From NCBI RefSeq assembly GCF_051549785.1, contig NZ_CP189974.1, positions 682,001 to 746,000 of the forward strand: 64,000 nt of DNA, in the 5' to 3' direction. The DNA is from Caldatribacterium sp051549785 (lineage in GTDB: Bacteria > Atribacterota > Atribacteria > Atribacterales > Caldatribacteriaceae). Position numbers and translations under genes: made by a program. Shown here piece by piece: positions 1 through 7,901 of the stretch. A model generated the notes under the pieces. The model was not told the DNA's origin and did not search any database. It was given only the letters and a program-made list of their open reading frames with translations. Position 1 is the first letter of the stretch; every line of letters starts with the position of its first letter.

Positions 1-2
1 AA

Positions 3-365
3 GGGATAGCGATTTCAGCAGAGCTTTTCGATACCGCTCTTGCGGAGAAAATCCTTACGGTGCTCCCCTTTGAGGGGCGGGTGAACACCTGGGGGAAGGA
101 AATTTACTTCCCCATCCCGGTGAAGAGCGCCATTGCCCACCCCCGGGAAGTGGTGGACTCTGGGGATGTAGCCTACTGGCCGGATGGGGCGTGTCTCTGT
201 CTCTTCTTCGGCCCGACGCCGGCAAGCCGGACCCCTGGGGAGATCCGCCCGGCAAGCCCGGTAGAGGTGGTGGGGAAAATGGTGGGGGATATCGCGGGTC
301 TGGAGCGGGTCCCCTCAGGAAGTGTCATCCGAATTACGAGAGAAGAAAGGAGTGGAGCCCAGTGA
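3..365 (+). CDS. Cyclophilin-like (TM1367-type) protein, 5' end outside the window
   Basis: The frame is open from the first bases of the window, so the true start lies upstream; an internal GTG at 60 would cut off the first beta strand. The visible 120 codons contain LPFEGRVNTWGKEIYFPIP, GDVAYWPDG and FFGPTP. These are the hallmarks of the small cyclophilin-like beta-barrel family (Pfam Cyclophil_like, prototype TM1367 of Thermotoga). The fold resembles peptidyl-prolyl isomerases, but the family lacks a proven activity and the cellular role is unknown. The stop codon overlaps the GTG start of eno by four bases, so the two genes are translationally coupled. Family call is firm; function is open. 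Confidence 0.75.
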   Translation, partial: GIAISAELFDTALAEKILTVLPFEGRVNTWGKEIYFPIPVKSAIAHPREVVDSGDVAYWPDGACLCLFFGPTPASRTPGEIRPASPVEVVGKMVGDIAGLERVPSGSVIRITREERSGAQ

Positions 366-1648
366 GCACCATTTTCGATGTCCATGCCCGGGAGATCCTC
401 GATTCTCGGGGGAACCCGACGATTGAGGTGGAAGTGACCCTGGCTTCAGGGGCCTTCGGCAGAGCCGCCGTTCCCTCCGGTGCCTCGACGGGAACCTTTG
501 AGGCGGTGGAGCTTCGCGATGGGGACAAGAGCCGTTACGGAGGGAAGGGCGTCCGCAAGGCCGTGGAGAACGTGAACGAAATCATTGCTCCGGAAATCAT
601 TGGGCTTGATGCCCTGGATCAGGCACTTATTGATAAGACCCTCGTCGAGCTTGACGGAACGCCAAATAAAAGCAAACTCGGTGCTAACGCCATCCTCGGG
701 GTGTCCCTGGCCTGTGCGAAGGCGGCAGCAATGTACACGGAACTCCCCCTCTACCGTTACCTCGGTGGGGTCAATGCCCGGGAACTCCCCGTTCCTTTCA
801 TGAACATCCTGAACGGGGGTAAGCACGCCGACAGCGGCGTCGACATCCAGGAGTTCATGATCGTCCCCTGCGGAGCGTCCTCTTTTGCGGAAGCCCTCCG
901 GATGGGTGCCGAGGTTTTCCACACCCTGGCAAAGGTGCTGAAAAAGCGGGGGTATGCTACTGGTGTGGGGGATGAGGGAGGGTTTGCGCCGAATCTGCGA
1001 TCGTCCATTGAGGCCATCGAGGTGATTCTCGAGGCCATCCAGATGAGCGGGTACGAGCCGGGGAAGGACGTGTACCTCGCCCTGGACACGGCCGCTTCAG
1101 AACTCTACAAGGACGGCATCTACGTCTTCGAGCGCGAGGGCGTGCGCCGGAACGTTGACGAGATGGTGGAGTTCTACACTGAGCTTGTGGAGAAGTACCC
1201 GATTATCTCCATCGAGGATGGTCTTGCTGAAGAGGACTGGGAGGGCTGGAAGAAGCTCACCTTTGCCCTGGGGCATCGGGTGCAGCTTGTGGGGGACGAC
1301 CTCTTTGTGACCAACAAGGAACGGCTTGAGCGGGGTATTCGGGAGCGCGTGTGCAACTCCATCCTCATCAAGCTCAACCAAATTGGTACCCTCACCGAGA
1401 CCATGGAGACCATCGAGCTTGCGAAAAAAGCCGGGTACACGGCCATCATTTCCCACCGCTCAGGAGAGACCGAGGACACCACCATCGCCGACCTGGCGGT
1501 GGCCTGTAACACCGGGCAGATCAAAACGGGTTCTGTGTGCCGTTCCGAGCGTATCGCCAAGTACAATCAGCTTCTGCGGATAGAGGAAGAGCTGGGGAGT
1601 GCGGCCGTATTCCGGGGTAGGGCGGTTTTCCGATTCGCTGCCTCCTGA
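362..1648 (+). CDS. eno: Enolase (phosphopyruvate hydratase)
   Basis: Converts 2-phosphoglycerate to phosphoenolpyruvate in glycolysis; cytosolic, Mg-dependent. The 428-residue protein has the normal length and starts with the typical order STIFDVHAREILDSRGNP. It carries GDEGGFAPNL, the catalytic lysine region SILIKLNQIGT and the signature SHRSGETEDTTIADLAVA. The GTG at 362 is chosen because it places the family-conserved N-terminus at residue 1; an open frame upstream of it has no homology to enolase. The GTG overlaps the preceding stop (GTGA). Its product feeds the pyruvate phosphate dikinase encoded at 49166, which supports a glycolytic role in sugar fermentation. Confidence 0.97.
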   Translation: MSTIFDVHAREILDSRGNPTIEVEVTLASGAFGRAAVPSGASTGTFEAVELRDGDKSRYGGKGVRKAVENVNEIIAPEIIGLDALDQALIDKTLVELDGTPNKSKLGANAILGVSLACAKAAAMYTELPLYRYLGGVNARELPVPFMNILNGGKHADSGVDIQEFMIVPCGASSFAEALRMGAEVFHTLAKVLKKRGYATGVGDEGGFAPNLRSSIEAIEVILEAIQMSGYEPGKDVYLALDTAASELYKDGIYVFEREGVRRNVDEMVEFYTELVEKYPIISIEDGLAEEDWEGWKKLTFALGHRVQLVGDDLFVTNKERLERGIRERVCNSILIKLNQIGTLTETMETIELAKKAGYTAIISHRSGETEDTTIADLAVACNTGQIKTGSVCRSERIAKYNQLLRIEEELGSAAVFRGRAVFRFAAS

Positions 1649-1928
1649 ACCCAGGTGGCAGAAGTTCCTGTTCGTGGTGCTCTTCACCTTTGCGCTCTTT
1701 TTCTTTGCCCCTCGCTTCAGCGCAAAGGTGGCGGAGTACGTTCGCTTTTCCCGGGAACTCGAAGAGCTCACGAGAAGGGAAGCGGAACTCCGGACGCAGA
1801 TTGCGTATCTCGCCAAGGAGCGGCAGTACCTTGAGGAGGACTGGTACATTGAGAAACTCGCCCGGGAAAAGCTTCACCTCGTCAAACCCGGTGAGATTCT
1901 CGTGCGGGTTGTCCGGCCCGGGGAGTGA
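1599..1928 (+). CDS. Septum formation initiator family protein (DivIC/FtsB-like)
   Basis: A 109-residue single-pass membrane protein. A hydrophobic segment (about residues 23-40, FLFVVLFTFALFFFAP) is followed by a charged coiled coil (SRELEELTRREAELRTQI) and the short C-terminal block EKLAREKLHLVKPGEI, which is typical of DivIC/FtsB. Such proteins bridge FtsL and FtsQ/DivIB in the divisome. The frame begins at GTG 1599, inside the last 50 bases of eno. No ATG exists before the membrane segment, so the overlap is probably real, but the exact start is uncertain. Linkage of eno to a DivIC gene is common in bacteria and supports the call. Confidence 0.8.
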   Translation: MRPYSGVGRFSDSLPPEPRWQKFLFVVLFTFALFFFAPRFSAKVAEYVRFSRELEELTRREAELRTQIAYLAKERQYLEEDWYIEKLAREKLHLVKPGEILVRVVRPGE

Positions 1929-1963
1929 ATCCCCGGGTTTTGGTTCTTTTCGCCGGTGCCCTC

Positions 1964-1991
1964 TTGTGGGTGCTGAAAAAGATGGTATAAT
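1964..1991 (+). promoter_or_regulatory. Sigma-70 type promoter for tRNA-Ala
   Basis: A perfect TATAAT at 1986-1991 is preceded, 16 bases upstream, by TTGTGG at 1964-1969. The predicted transcription start lies a few bases before the first base of the tRNA at 2005. The -35 match is only partial. Confidence 0.6.
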
Positions 1992-2004
1992 ATGGGTGCG
2001 TTCT

Positions 2005-2080
2005 GGGGCTGTGGCGCAGTTGGGAGCGCGCCTCCTTGGCGTGGAGGAGGTCACGGGTTCAAATCCCGTCAGCTCCACCA
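2005..2080 (+). tRNA. tRNA-Ala (anticodon GGC)
   Basis: A 76-base cloverleaf can be drawn by hand. The acceptor stem pairs GGGGCTG with CAGCTCC (one G-U). The anticodon stem CCTCC/GGAGG encloses the loop TTGGCGT with anticodon GGC. The T arm is ACGGG-TTCAAAT-CCCGT, and the 3' CCA is encoded. It lies between the DivIC-like gene and leuS with its own promoter. Confidence 0.93.
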
Positions 2081-2090
2081 GAAATTCCAA

Positions 2091-2115
2091 GCTCGTCCGA
2101 AAGGGCGGGCTTTTT
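2091..2115 (+). terminator. Intrinsic terminator/attenuator between tRNA-Ala and leuS
   Basis: An 8-bp stem (GCTCGTCC with GGGCGGGC, two G-U pairs) closes a GAAA tetraloop and is followed directly by TTTTT. It sits ten bases after the tRNA. leuS starts only 20 bases later with no promoter visible in between, so leuS expression should depend on read-through. Confidence 0.75.
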
Positions 2116-2134
2116 CTCTATTGGGGGGTTTCCC

Positions 2135-4600
2135 GTGGCGCAGGGGTACGATTTTGCTGCAATTGAGGAGAAATGGCAAAAGCGCTGGGAAGAGGGGAAG
2201 GTTTTCCAGGTTGAGCGGGACGAGACGAAGAAGAAGTACTATGTCCTCGAGATGTTCCCTTACCCTTCAGGCGACCCGCACATGGGCCACGTGAAAAACT
2301 ACGTGATCGGTGACGTGGTGGCCCGGTATTTCATCCGCCAGGGGTACAATGTCCTTCATCCCATGGGTTTTGACGCCTTCGGACTTCCTGCTGAAAACGC
2401 CGCCATTCAGCACGGGATTCATCCGGCCATCTGGACCCACGAGAAAATCGAGCGGATGCGGGAAGTCCTGAAGCGTCTGGGGATAAGCTATGACTGGCGG
2501 AGGGAAGTGATTACCTGCGAGCCCGAGTACTACCGCTTCACCCAGTGGTTTTTCCTGCAGTTCTACAAGGCGGGCCTCGCCTACAAGAAGGAAGGCCCGG
2601 TGAACTGGTGTCCTTCCTGTGCCACGGTTTTAGCCAACGAGCAGGTGGTGGATGGCGCTTGTGAGCGTTGCGGAACCCCGGTGGTGCGGCGCAAGCTCAG
2701 CCAGTGGTACTTCCGCATCACGAAGTACGCCGAGGACCTGCTGAAGGACATGGAGCTTCTGGGAAGCTGGCCTGAGCGCGTCCTCACCATGCAGCGGAAC
2801 TGGATCGGGAGGAGTGAAGGAGCCTATATCGATTTCCTGCTCCCAGACCTTGGGAAAACCATCACGGTGTTCACCACCCGCCCTGATACCGTCTTTGGGG
2901 TAACCTTTTTCCTCCTTGCTCCGGAGCACCCCCTGGTGGACGAACTCGTCCGGGGAACCCCGTATGAGGCGCAGGTGCAAGAGTTCCGGGAGCGAATCGC
3001 CCGAAAGAGCGAAATCGAGCGGGTTTCAGACCTTTCGGAAAAAGAAGGGATGTCCATCGGCAAGGAAGTGGTGAACCCCCTCAACGGTGAGCGGGTTCCC
3101 ATCTGGATTGCCGATTACGTCCTCCTTGAGTACGGGACTGGGGCGGTTATGGCTGTCCCGGCCCATGATGAGCGGGACTGGCAGTTTGCAAAAAAGTACG
3201 GCCTTCCCATCCGGCAGGTCATTGCACCTCCTGAGGGAACTCCTGAGGGATGCTACACCGGCCCGGGCATCATGGTAAACTCCGGTCCTTTCAGCGGTCT
3301 TCCCTCTGAGGAGGGGAAAGAGAAGATCATCGCCTTCCTTGAGGAAAAGGGCCTGGGGAAGCGGGCGGTATCGTACCGTCTTCGGGACTGGCTCATCTCC
3401 CGTCAGCGCTACTGGGGCGCTCCCATCCCTATCGTCTACTGTGACCGCTGCGGTGAGGTTCCGGTGCCAGAGGAGGATCTACCGGTGCTCCTTCCACCCA
3501 ATGTGGATTTTCTCCCCACCGGTCCCTCACCCCTTGCCCGGTGTGAGGAGTTCGTGCGAACGACCTGTCCTCGCTGCAAAGGTCCGGCCAGGCGCGAGAC
3601 CGACACCATGGATACCTTTGTGTGCTCGTCCTGGTACTACCTCCGGTACTGCTCTCCCTGGGCAAAAGACAAACCCTTTGAGCCGGAGGACATCGACTAC
3701 TGGATGCCCGTTGACCAGTACATCGGCGGGGTGGAGCACGCCATTTTGCACCTCCTGTACGCCCGTTTCTTCACCAAGGTCCTCCACGACCTGGGCCTTG
3801 TGAAGTTCCGGGAACCTTTCGTGAACCTCTTTGCCCAGGGGATGGTCACCAAGGACGGGGCCAAGATGTCGAAGTCCAAGGGGAACACGGTGAGTCCCCG
3901 GGACATCATCGAGCAATTTGGGGCCGACACGGTGCGGGTTTTCATCCTCTTTGCCGGTCCTCCGGAACTCGATATGGAGTGGTCCGACCGGGGTGTGGAG
4001 GGGGCCTTCCGTTTCCTGAACCGGGTGTGGCGCATAGCTCAGGAAATCCTGGAGCTCTCTCCCAAAGACGGTGTCCCCTTTGGGGAAGAGGAATACCGGA
4101 AGGTGGAGCGCCGGATCCACCAGACGATTTTCCGGGTCAATACCGACATCACCGAGAAGTTCCACTTCAACACGGCGATAAGCGCCATGATGGAGCTCCT
4201 CAACGATTTCACCGACTACCTCCGCTTCCTGGGGGAGAAGGGTGCGCATCCCAGGGAGAAAGAACTCCTCCTTTTTGGAATGCGGACGCTCGTTTCCCTG
4301 CTGAATCCCATTGCTCCTCACATCACCGAGGAACTCTGGGAACTTTTGGGGGAGAAAGGGTATCTCTCCGTAGCTCCCTGGCCCACCTATGACCCAGAGA
4401 AACTCCAAGAGAGCGTGGTAGAGATCGTCGTCCAGGTCAACGGCAAGGTTCGGGGGAAAGTCGTGGTGCCCCGGGGGATGCGAGAGGAAGAAGTGCTCCG
4501 GAAGGCCCTGGAAGACGAGCGCATTCGCCAGTGGCTCAACGGAAAACCGGTGAAAAAGCACATTTACGTTCCGGATAAACTTGTCAACCTCGTGGTGTGA
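2135..4600 (+). CDS. leuS: Leucyl-tRNA synthetase
   Basis: Class I aminoacyl-tRNA synthetase that charges tRNA-Leu; 821 residues, normal for bacterial LeuRS. The HIGH motif is seen as HMGH at residues 49-52 (PYPSGDPHMGH), and KMSKS as KMSKSKGN near residue 577. The CP1 editing insert lies between them, with zinc-finger-like CPSC/CERC and CDRC/CPRC pairs. The GTG at 2135 is chosen because a G-rich ribosome site (GGGGGG, 2123-2128) precedes it and family homology (YDFAAIEEKWQKRWEE) starts right after. Frames extending upstream would run through the tRNA gene. Its stop overlaps the next start (TGATG). Transcription probably reads through from the tRNA-Ala promoter. Confidence 0.96.
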   Translation: MAQGYDFAAIEEKWQKRWEEGKVFQVERDETKKKYYVLEMFPYPSGDPHMGHVKNYVIGDVVARYFIRQGYNVLHPMGFDAFGLPAENAAIQHGIHPAIWTHEKIERMREVLKRLGISYDWRREVITCEPEYYRFTQWFFLQFYKAGLAYKKEGPVNWCPSCATVLANEQVVDGACERCGTPVVRRKLSQWYFRITKYAEDLLKDMELLGSWPERVLTMQRNWIGRSEGAYIDFLLPDLGKTITVFTTRPDTVFGVTFFLLAPEHPLVDELVRGTPYEAQVQEFRERIARKSEIERVSDLSEKEGMSIGKEVVNPLNGERVPIWIADYVLLEYGTGAVMAVPAHDERDWQFAKKYGLPIRQVIAPPEGTPEGCYTGPGIMVNSGPFSGLPSEEGKEKIIAFLEEKGLGKRAVSYRLRDWLISRQRYWGAPIPIVYCDRCGEVPVPEEDLPVLLPPNVDFLPTGPSPLARCEEFVRTTCPRCKGPARRETDTMDTFVCSSWYYLRYCSPWAKDKPFEPEDIDYWMPVDQYIGGVEHAILHLLYARFFTKVLHDLGLVKFREPFVNLFAQGMVTKDGAKMSKSKGNTVSPRDIIEQFGADTVRVFILFAGPPELDMEWSDRGVEGAFRFLNRVWRIAQEILELSPKDGVPFGEEEYRKVERRIHQTIFRVNTDITEKFHFNTAISAMMELLNDFTDYLRFLGEKGAHPREKELLLFGMRTLVSLLNPIAPHITEELWELLGEKGYLSVAPWPTYDPEKLQESVVEIVVQVNGKVRGKVVVPRGMREEEVLRKALEDERIRQWLNGKPVKKHIYVPDKLVNLVV

Positions 4601-5157
4601 TGTTCCTCACTCGAAGGGAACGGATCTTTGCCGTTCTGGCCCTGGGTTTTGCCCTGCTCTTCGTGGGGACGGTCTGGTGGGTAAACCGTCCACAGGAGAA
4701 AGCCCCTGTGGTGCTTGTCGTCCAAATTGAAGGTGGTGTCCACCGTCCGGGGGTGTATCAGGTTCCCGAGGGGACGCGAGTGTACGAGCTCGTTGAGCGT
4801 GCTGGAGGAGTGAAGGAAGGAGCGGATCTCTCCGGGCTTAACCTCGCTGCACCGCTTTACGACGGACAGAAAATTGCCATCCCCCTTGCTCCTCCTTTCT
4901 CCTCTGGAGAAGTTCCTGAGGGAGCCTCTTCTCAAGTAGCAGCACGGAGCTCCGTTTCGTCGTCTTCACTGATCAACGTGAACACGGCTTCCCCAAAAGA
5001 ACTCGAATCCCTTCCCGGGATTGGCGAGGTGCTGGCGCAGCGGATTGTCGAATACCGGGAAACCCACGGACCCTTTCGGAGTCCTGAAGACCTCCTCAAG
5101 GTCAAGGGCATCGGTCCCAGGAAACTCGAGAACATCCGGGACAGAATCACCTTTTAG
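4600..5157 (+). CDS. ComEA-like DNA-binding protein (SLBB + helix-hairpin-helix)
   Basis: A 185-residue membrane-anchored protein. An N-terminal hydrophobic segment (about residues 10-28) is followed by an SLBB-type domain (VVQIEGGVHRPGVYQVPEG), a Ser-rich linker, and two helix-hairpin-helix motifs (INVNTASPKELESLPGIG and LLKVKGIGPRKLENI). This is the ComEA architecture; ComEA binds incoming DNA during transformation, but short HhH proteins of this type are found widely and no other competence gene is in view. The ATG at 4600 overlaps the leuS stop; a GTG one codon upstream is equally possible. Its stop overlaps the stop of the converging Asp23-like gene. Confidence 0.85.
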   Translation: MFLTRRERIFAVLALGFALLFVGTVWWVNRPQEKAPVVLVVQIEGGVHRPGVYQVPEGTRVYELVERAGGVKEGADLSGLNLAAPLYDGQKIAIPLAPPFSSGEVPEGASSQVAARSSVSSSSLINVNTASPKELESLPGIGEVLAQRIVEYRETHGPFRSPEDLLKVKGIGPRKLENIRDRITF

Positions 5158-5570
5158 CCCTGGGGAGCTTCTTCTTTCGGCTCTTCCCTGTAGGAGACGT
5201 CACGGATGTTGACGTCGACTTTGGTGACCGTCATGCCGGTTTTCGTCTCCACAACGTTTTTGACCTCCCGCTGGATCCGCCGGGCAACGTCGATGAGCAC
5301 AGAATCGATGTCGGCCACGATGGCGATCTCAAGATGGACCGTTTTGTCCTTGACCTCCACCTTGACGCCCTTGTTGAGTTCTCGTTTCCCGATGAGGGCA
5401 CTCAGGGAAGCCGTCGGCACCCCGGCCATTCCCGTGACCCCGGGAACTTTCATGGTGGTGATGGCGGCTAAAGTCGCAATGATATCCGGAGCGATGGTAA
5501 TCTCTCCCAGGACCTCCAGAGGCTCTTTCGTTTCCTCAGGGCGGGTTCCCTCGCGGTACTCCTCGTTCAT
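5154..5570 (-). CDS. Asp23/Gls24 family envelope stress protein
   Basis: A 138-residue protein with the compact alpha/beta Asp23 domain: GEITIAPDIIATLAAITTMKVPGV near the start, then VEVKDKTVHLEIAIVADI and a C-terminal VTKVDVNIRDV. Members (YloU, AmaP partners) are abundant cytosolic proteins tied to the cell envelope or alkaline stress in Firmicutes; their molecular activity is not settled. An ATG start and GGAGGCGGAAAC ribosome site are present. The gene converges on the ComEA-like gene with a 4-base overlap of stop codons. It stands alone on the minus strand. Confidence 0.85.
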   Translation of the reverse strand: MNEEYREGTRPEETKEPLEVLGEITIAPDIIATLAAITTMKVPGVTGMAGVPTASLSALIGKRELNKGVKVEVKDKTVHLEIAIVADIDSVLIDVARRIQREVKNVVETKTGMTVTKVDVNIRDVSYREEPKEEAPQG

Positions 5571-5626
5571 GTTTCCGCCTCCTTTCTCTCTCTATTGTAC
5601 AGGAAAAACCTTCACCTCCCACTTGG

Positions 5627-5644
5627 AAAACTGAGAAAACTCAG
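5627..5644 (-). terminator. Weak hairpin-plus-T-run downstream of the methyltransferase operon
   Basis: Read on the minus strand, CTGAG-TTTT-CTCAG is followed by TTTT. The 5-bp stem is short, so this is a weak terminator at best. The rest of 5571-5683 shows only the ribosome site of the Asp23-like gene and a TACAAT box at 5594-5599 without a convincing -35. Confidence 0.35.
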
Positions 5645-5683
5645 GGTTTTGGCGTCAGAAGGAGATTTGAAAAAAGTGGGCAT

Positions 5684-6268
5684 TCAACTATTAGGAAACT
5701 CCTTCTGACCCCTGAAAATTGCTTTCTGGATTACCGAGAACCGATCTTTGACACCAAAATCCCTGTAGAGGCTTTCAGTAAGCGATCCGTGGGGGTAGTT
5801 CGTTTTTTCCTGGATGGCAAGGAGCTCGATCACGACAAGGAGAAATTCCACGGTGAACTCTCCAACCCTGTCAAGTTCCTGGAAAGGATCAACATGTTGA
5901 GGTCTGAAAAATTGGAGACGCGGAGGAAAGGAATTCACAGGCCCAATCTGCTGCATCATTTGGAGAATGTGTTCTTTAAGTTTCAGAGTAAGGTCTGGGT
6001 TGTAAGCGTGCTTGACATACATGTCCACAATAATGTGGACATGGGCAGGGGTTCGCTCTCTCTTTCCCGGTTCTTGAAACTTCACTCTGAAGTCATAGGG
6101 AGATTCCTTCTTCTTTCCAGGATAGACGTTTATCCTTACCCCTTTCTGGGTGATATAAATGCAGTCGTCTGTCTGAAAGCGCTCGACCCGCCATATCTGA
6201 TACGAGGACTTGAGGGCATAGTAGAGGGCAGCAGTCAGAACCAAAATGCTCTTACCCAAGGACTTCAT
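5684..6268 (-). CDS. Unknown protein encoded with the tandem methyltransferase
   Basis: A 194-residue protein of unrecognised family. The start MKSLGKSILVL is chosen because the open frame upstream overlaps deeply with the methyltransferase gene and has no ribosome site; this start overlaps the methyltransferase stop by 17 bases, implying translational coupling. It has a hydrophobic N-terminus (VLTAALYYAL) followed by a basic, aromatic-rich body with IYITQKGVRINVYPG, ESPYDFRVKF and PAHVHIIVDMY. Base composition is low for the window (43-48% G+C in two hand-counted lines). By position it could be a restriction or accessory partner of the methyltransferase. No nuclease motif can be assigned with confidence. 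Confidence 0.6.
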   Translation of the reverse strand: MKSLGKSILVLTAALYYALKSSYQIWRVERFQTDDCIYITQKGVRINVYPGKKKESPYDFRVKFQEPGKRERTPAHVHIIVDMYVKHAYNPDLTLKLKEHILQMMQQIGPVNSFPPRLQFFRPQHVDPFQELDRVGEFTVEFLLVVIELLAIQEKTNYPHGSLTESLYRDFGVKDRFSVIQKAIFRGQKEFPNS

Positions 6269-7868
6269 AGACGAGAAGGTACTGATGAACAATTGCAAGG
6301 TTCTCGTCATCCCTTTCTGGGAGGAGAGGCAAGTTTTTCCTTTCAGGGGTAACAATGACGATCTCTTTGAGCCAGAGTTTCTGGTGATGGAGGACATCAA
6401 GAACGTACTTTCCCAGGGGTTCAATATACCCGTTAACCCGAACATCCCGTGTTTCAATGACAAGAAACCCTCCAGGGATAAGCCGAGGAAGGCATTTTTC
6501 CAGGAGCTTCTTTAGAAGCTCAAGGTAGGAGCACAGGATCTGCTGGTCTTTGGCCTCCAGAAGTACCGGTGATTTTACGAAAAGCAAAGTGGACGGTTCG
6601 AAAGGGAAAATGGGCTCTGTTTCCCGGGAGGAAGACTCGATAGAGAGCACCTGGTACGACCCTCTCCGGGCATACCGTTGAATAACATTAGCGTCAAGAT
6701 AAACGTTGTATCCCTCTTCGGGAAGGATCCAGACAGAAGTGGTTTCGAGATCCACCTCGTGATTGAGAGGGGCAGGGTCGACGAATCGGACACCGATACC
6801 AGCACCTGAGGATGGGTGAGAGGAGGAGCAAATCGGTCGGCTGAGATCTTTCTCGAAAATGGGCAGGTACTCATGGGCCAGGAGGAGGAAATTCGAGGCA
6901 AGGCTCTTCTCCTTCCAGAAACCGGTTGTCTTACAGTTATGTTGTCGCTTGATCACAAGCTCTTTCAGTGAAAATCCCACCTCGAGGAAAACCCCAATAA
7001 GGGCAAAACCGATGGGAATGACGTGTTTTCTCTTCCTGGTATCCCCGATGAGAATGGCACATTTTCCTCCCGGCTTAAGGACCCGAAAACTTTCCCGGGC
7101 GACTTTGCGCATTTCCTCAAGAAAGTCCGGTACATCAAGCGCCGAGAGATCTCCTTCGATCCTCGTACTGTAGTTGATAATGCCAGCATAGGGTGGATGG
7201 GCGCAAATAAGATCGATTGTACCGTCTTTGATGTCGGAGAGATCCCTCGCATCCCCGACAGAGACCACTGGCTCAAAAACAGGGCCTTCTTCGAAAAGAG
7301 TTTTGGGCGGGATAAAGTCGAGATGTTCCTTGGTCATCGTCACACAGACAGGGTTGATGTCTCTGGCGATGCACCGGCGATGGAGGAGCTTGGCTTCAAC
7401 GGCTGTTGTTCCTCCACCCACAAAGTAGTCAAGCACAAGATCTCCGGGCCGGGAGTACTTGAGGATCACATTGCGAGGAATGTAAGGAGACCAGTTCCCC
7501 CGGTACCCTCCATGGTGGGTAGCCCAGTCTCCACGCCTGGGGTAGCTCCAGACCGTTGTGGTTTCTTCCCGAAACTCTTTCGGTTCCCATGAGGTGATGC
7601 ACCGGGATCGCCGGAGCGTCGAAATGTTCGCCCCGTAGGCTTCAGTGACGATGCGTTCGAGCTGTCGGAAAGTGATCCCGAATATTGCCCCAATCTGAAC
7701 ATCAGAAAGGCCAGATTGCTTCGCTTCGAGAACGGCCTTCTTGAAGGCTTCTTCGCCGTGCTCCCGGAGAAGGTGCTCTCCCAGATTGGGTTCGGGACGC
7801 ACCTGGCACACAGGGCAGCGTAAGAATACTTTTGTGGCGGTTTTTACACACCTTGCCAGGGACACCAC
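6252..7868 (-). CDS. DNA methyltransferase-like protein with N-terminal zinc finger/HTH and a degenerate second methylase domain
   Basis: A 538-residue protein. Residues 18-37 form a C-x2-C-x10-H-x4-H zinc-finger pattern, followed by a helix-turn-helix-like stretch (LSDVQIGAIFGITFRQLERI, 55-74). Residues about 100-340 look like an amino-methyltransferase: SAM motif DYFVGGGTT (147-155) and catalytic motif AHPPYAG (223-229), in gamma-like order. Residues about 374-535 repeat the same landmarks (ETTSVW, NVIQRYARRG, PGGFLVIETRD, LKEIVIV, IVHQYLLVYE) but lack both the GGGTT and HPPY motifs. So the protein appears to be an internal duplication with a catalytically dead half. It is co-transcribed with the small unknown gene downstream. 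The GTG start at 7868 follows a GAGGGG ribosome site. Methylation of DNA is inferred from motifs only. Confidence 0.8.
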   Translation of the reverse strand: MVSLARCVKTATKVFLRCPVCQVRPEPNLGEHLLREHGEEAFKKAVLEAKQSGLSDVQIGAIFGITFRQLERIVTEAYGANISTLRRSRCITSWEPKEFREETTTVWSYPRRGDWATHHGGYRGNWSPYIPRNVILKYSRPGDLVLDYFVGGGTTAVEAKLLHRRCIARDINPVCVTMTKEHLDFIPPKTLFEEGPVFEPVVSVGDARDLSDIKDGTIDLICAHPPYAGIINYSTRIEGDLSALDVPDFLEEMRKVARESFRVLKPGGKCAILIGDTRKRKHVIPIGFALIGVFLEVGFSLKELVIKRQHNCKTTGFWKEKSLASNFLLLAHEYLPIFEKDLSRPICSSSHPSSGAGIGVRFVDPAPLNHEVDLETTSVWILPEEGYNVYLDANVIQRYARRGSYQVLSIESSSRETEPIFPFEPSTLLFVKSPVLLEAKDQQILCSYLELLKKLLEKCLPRLIPGGFLVIETRDVRVNGYIEPLGKYVLDVLHHQKLWLKEIVIVTPERKNLPLLPERDDENLAIVHQYLLVYEVLG

Positions 7869-7884
7869 CCCTCACTTCCAGGGC

Positions 7885-7890
7885 ATTATA
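7885..7890 (-). promoter_or_regulatory. Extended -10 promoter for the methyltransferase operon
   Basis: On the minus strand TGGTATAAT forms a consensus extended -10 box. The expected transcription start is only about ten bases before the GTG start, so the leader would be very short. No good -35 box is present. Confidence 0.5.
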
Positions 7891-7901
7891 CCACACCACG
7901 C

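Noticed and set aside
191..361. Extended N-terminus for enolase
   Set aside because: It overlaps the cyclophilin-like gene, is Gly/Pro/Arg-rich and unlike any enolase; the GTG at 362 gives the expected start.
2036..2134. Extended N-terminus for leuS starting inside the tRNA gene
   Set aside because: Family homology begins at the GTG at 2135 and the upstream part overlaps tRNA and terminator.
2081..2134. T-box or leader peptide regulation of leuS
   Set aside because: Only a simple terminator hairpin fits in the space; no T-box motif or leucine-rich reading frame is present.
3527..4561. A 344-codon open frame antisense to leuS
   Set aside because: It lies wholly opposite the conserved LeuRS coding sequence and has no recognisable domain.
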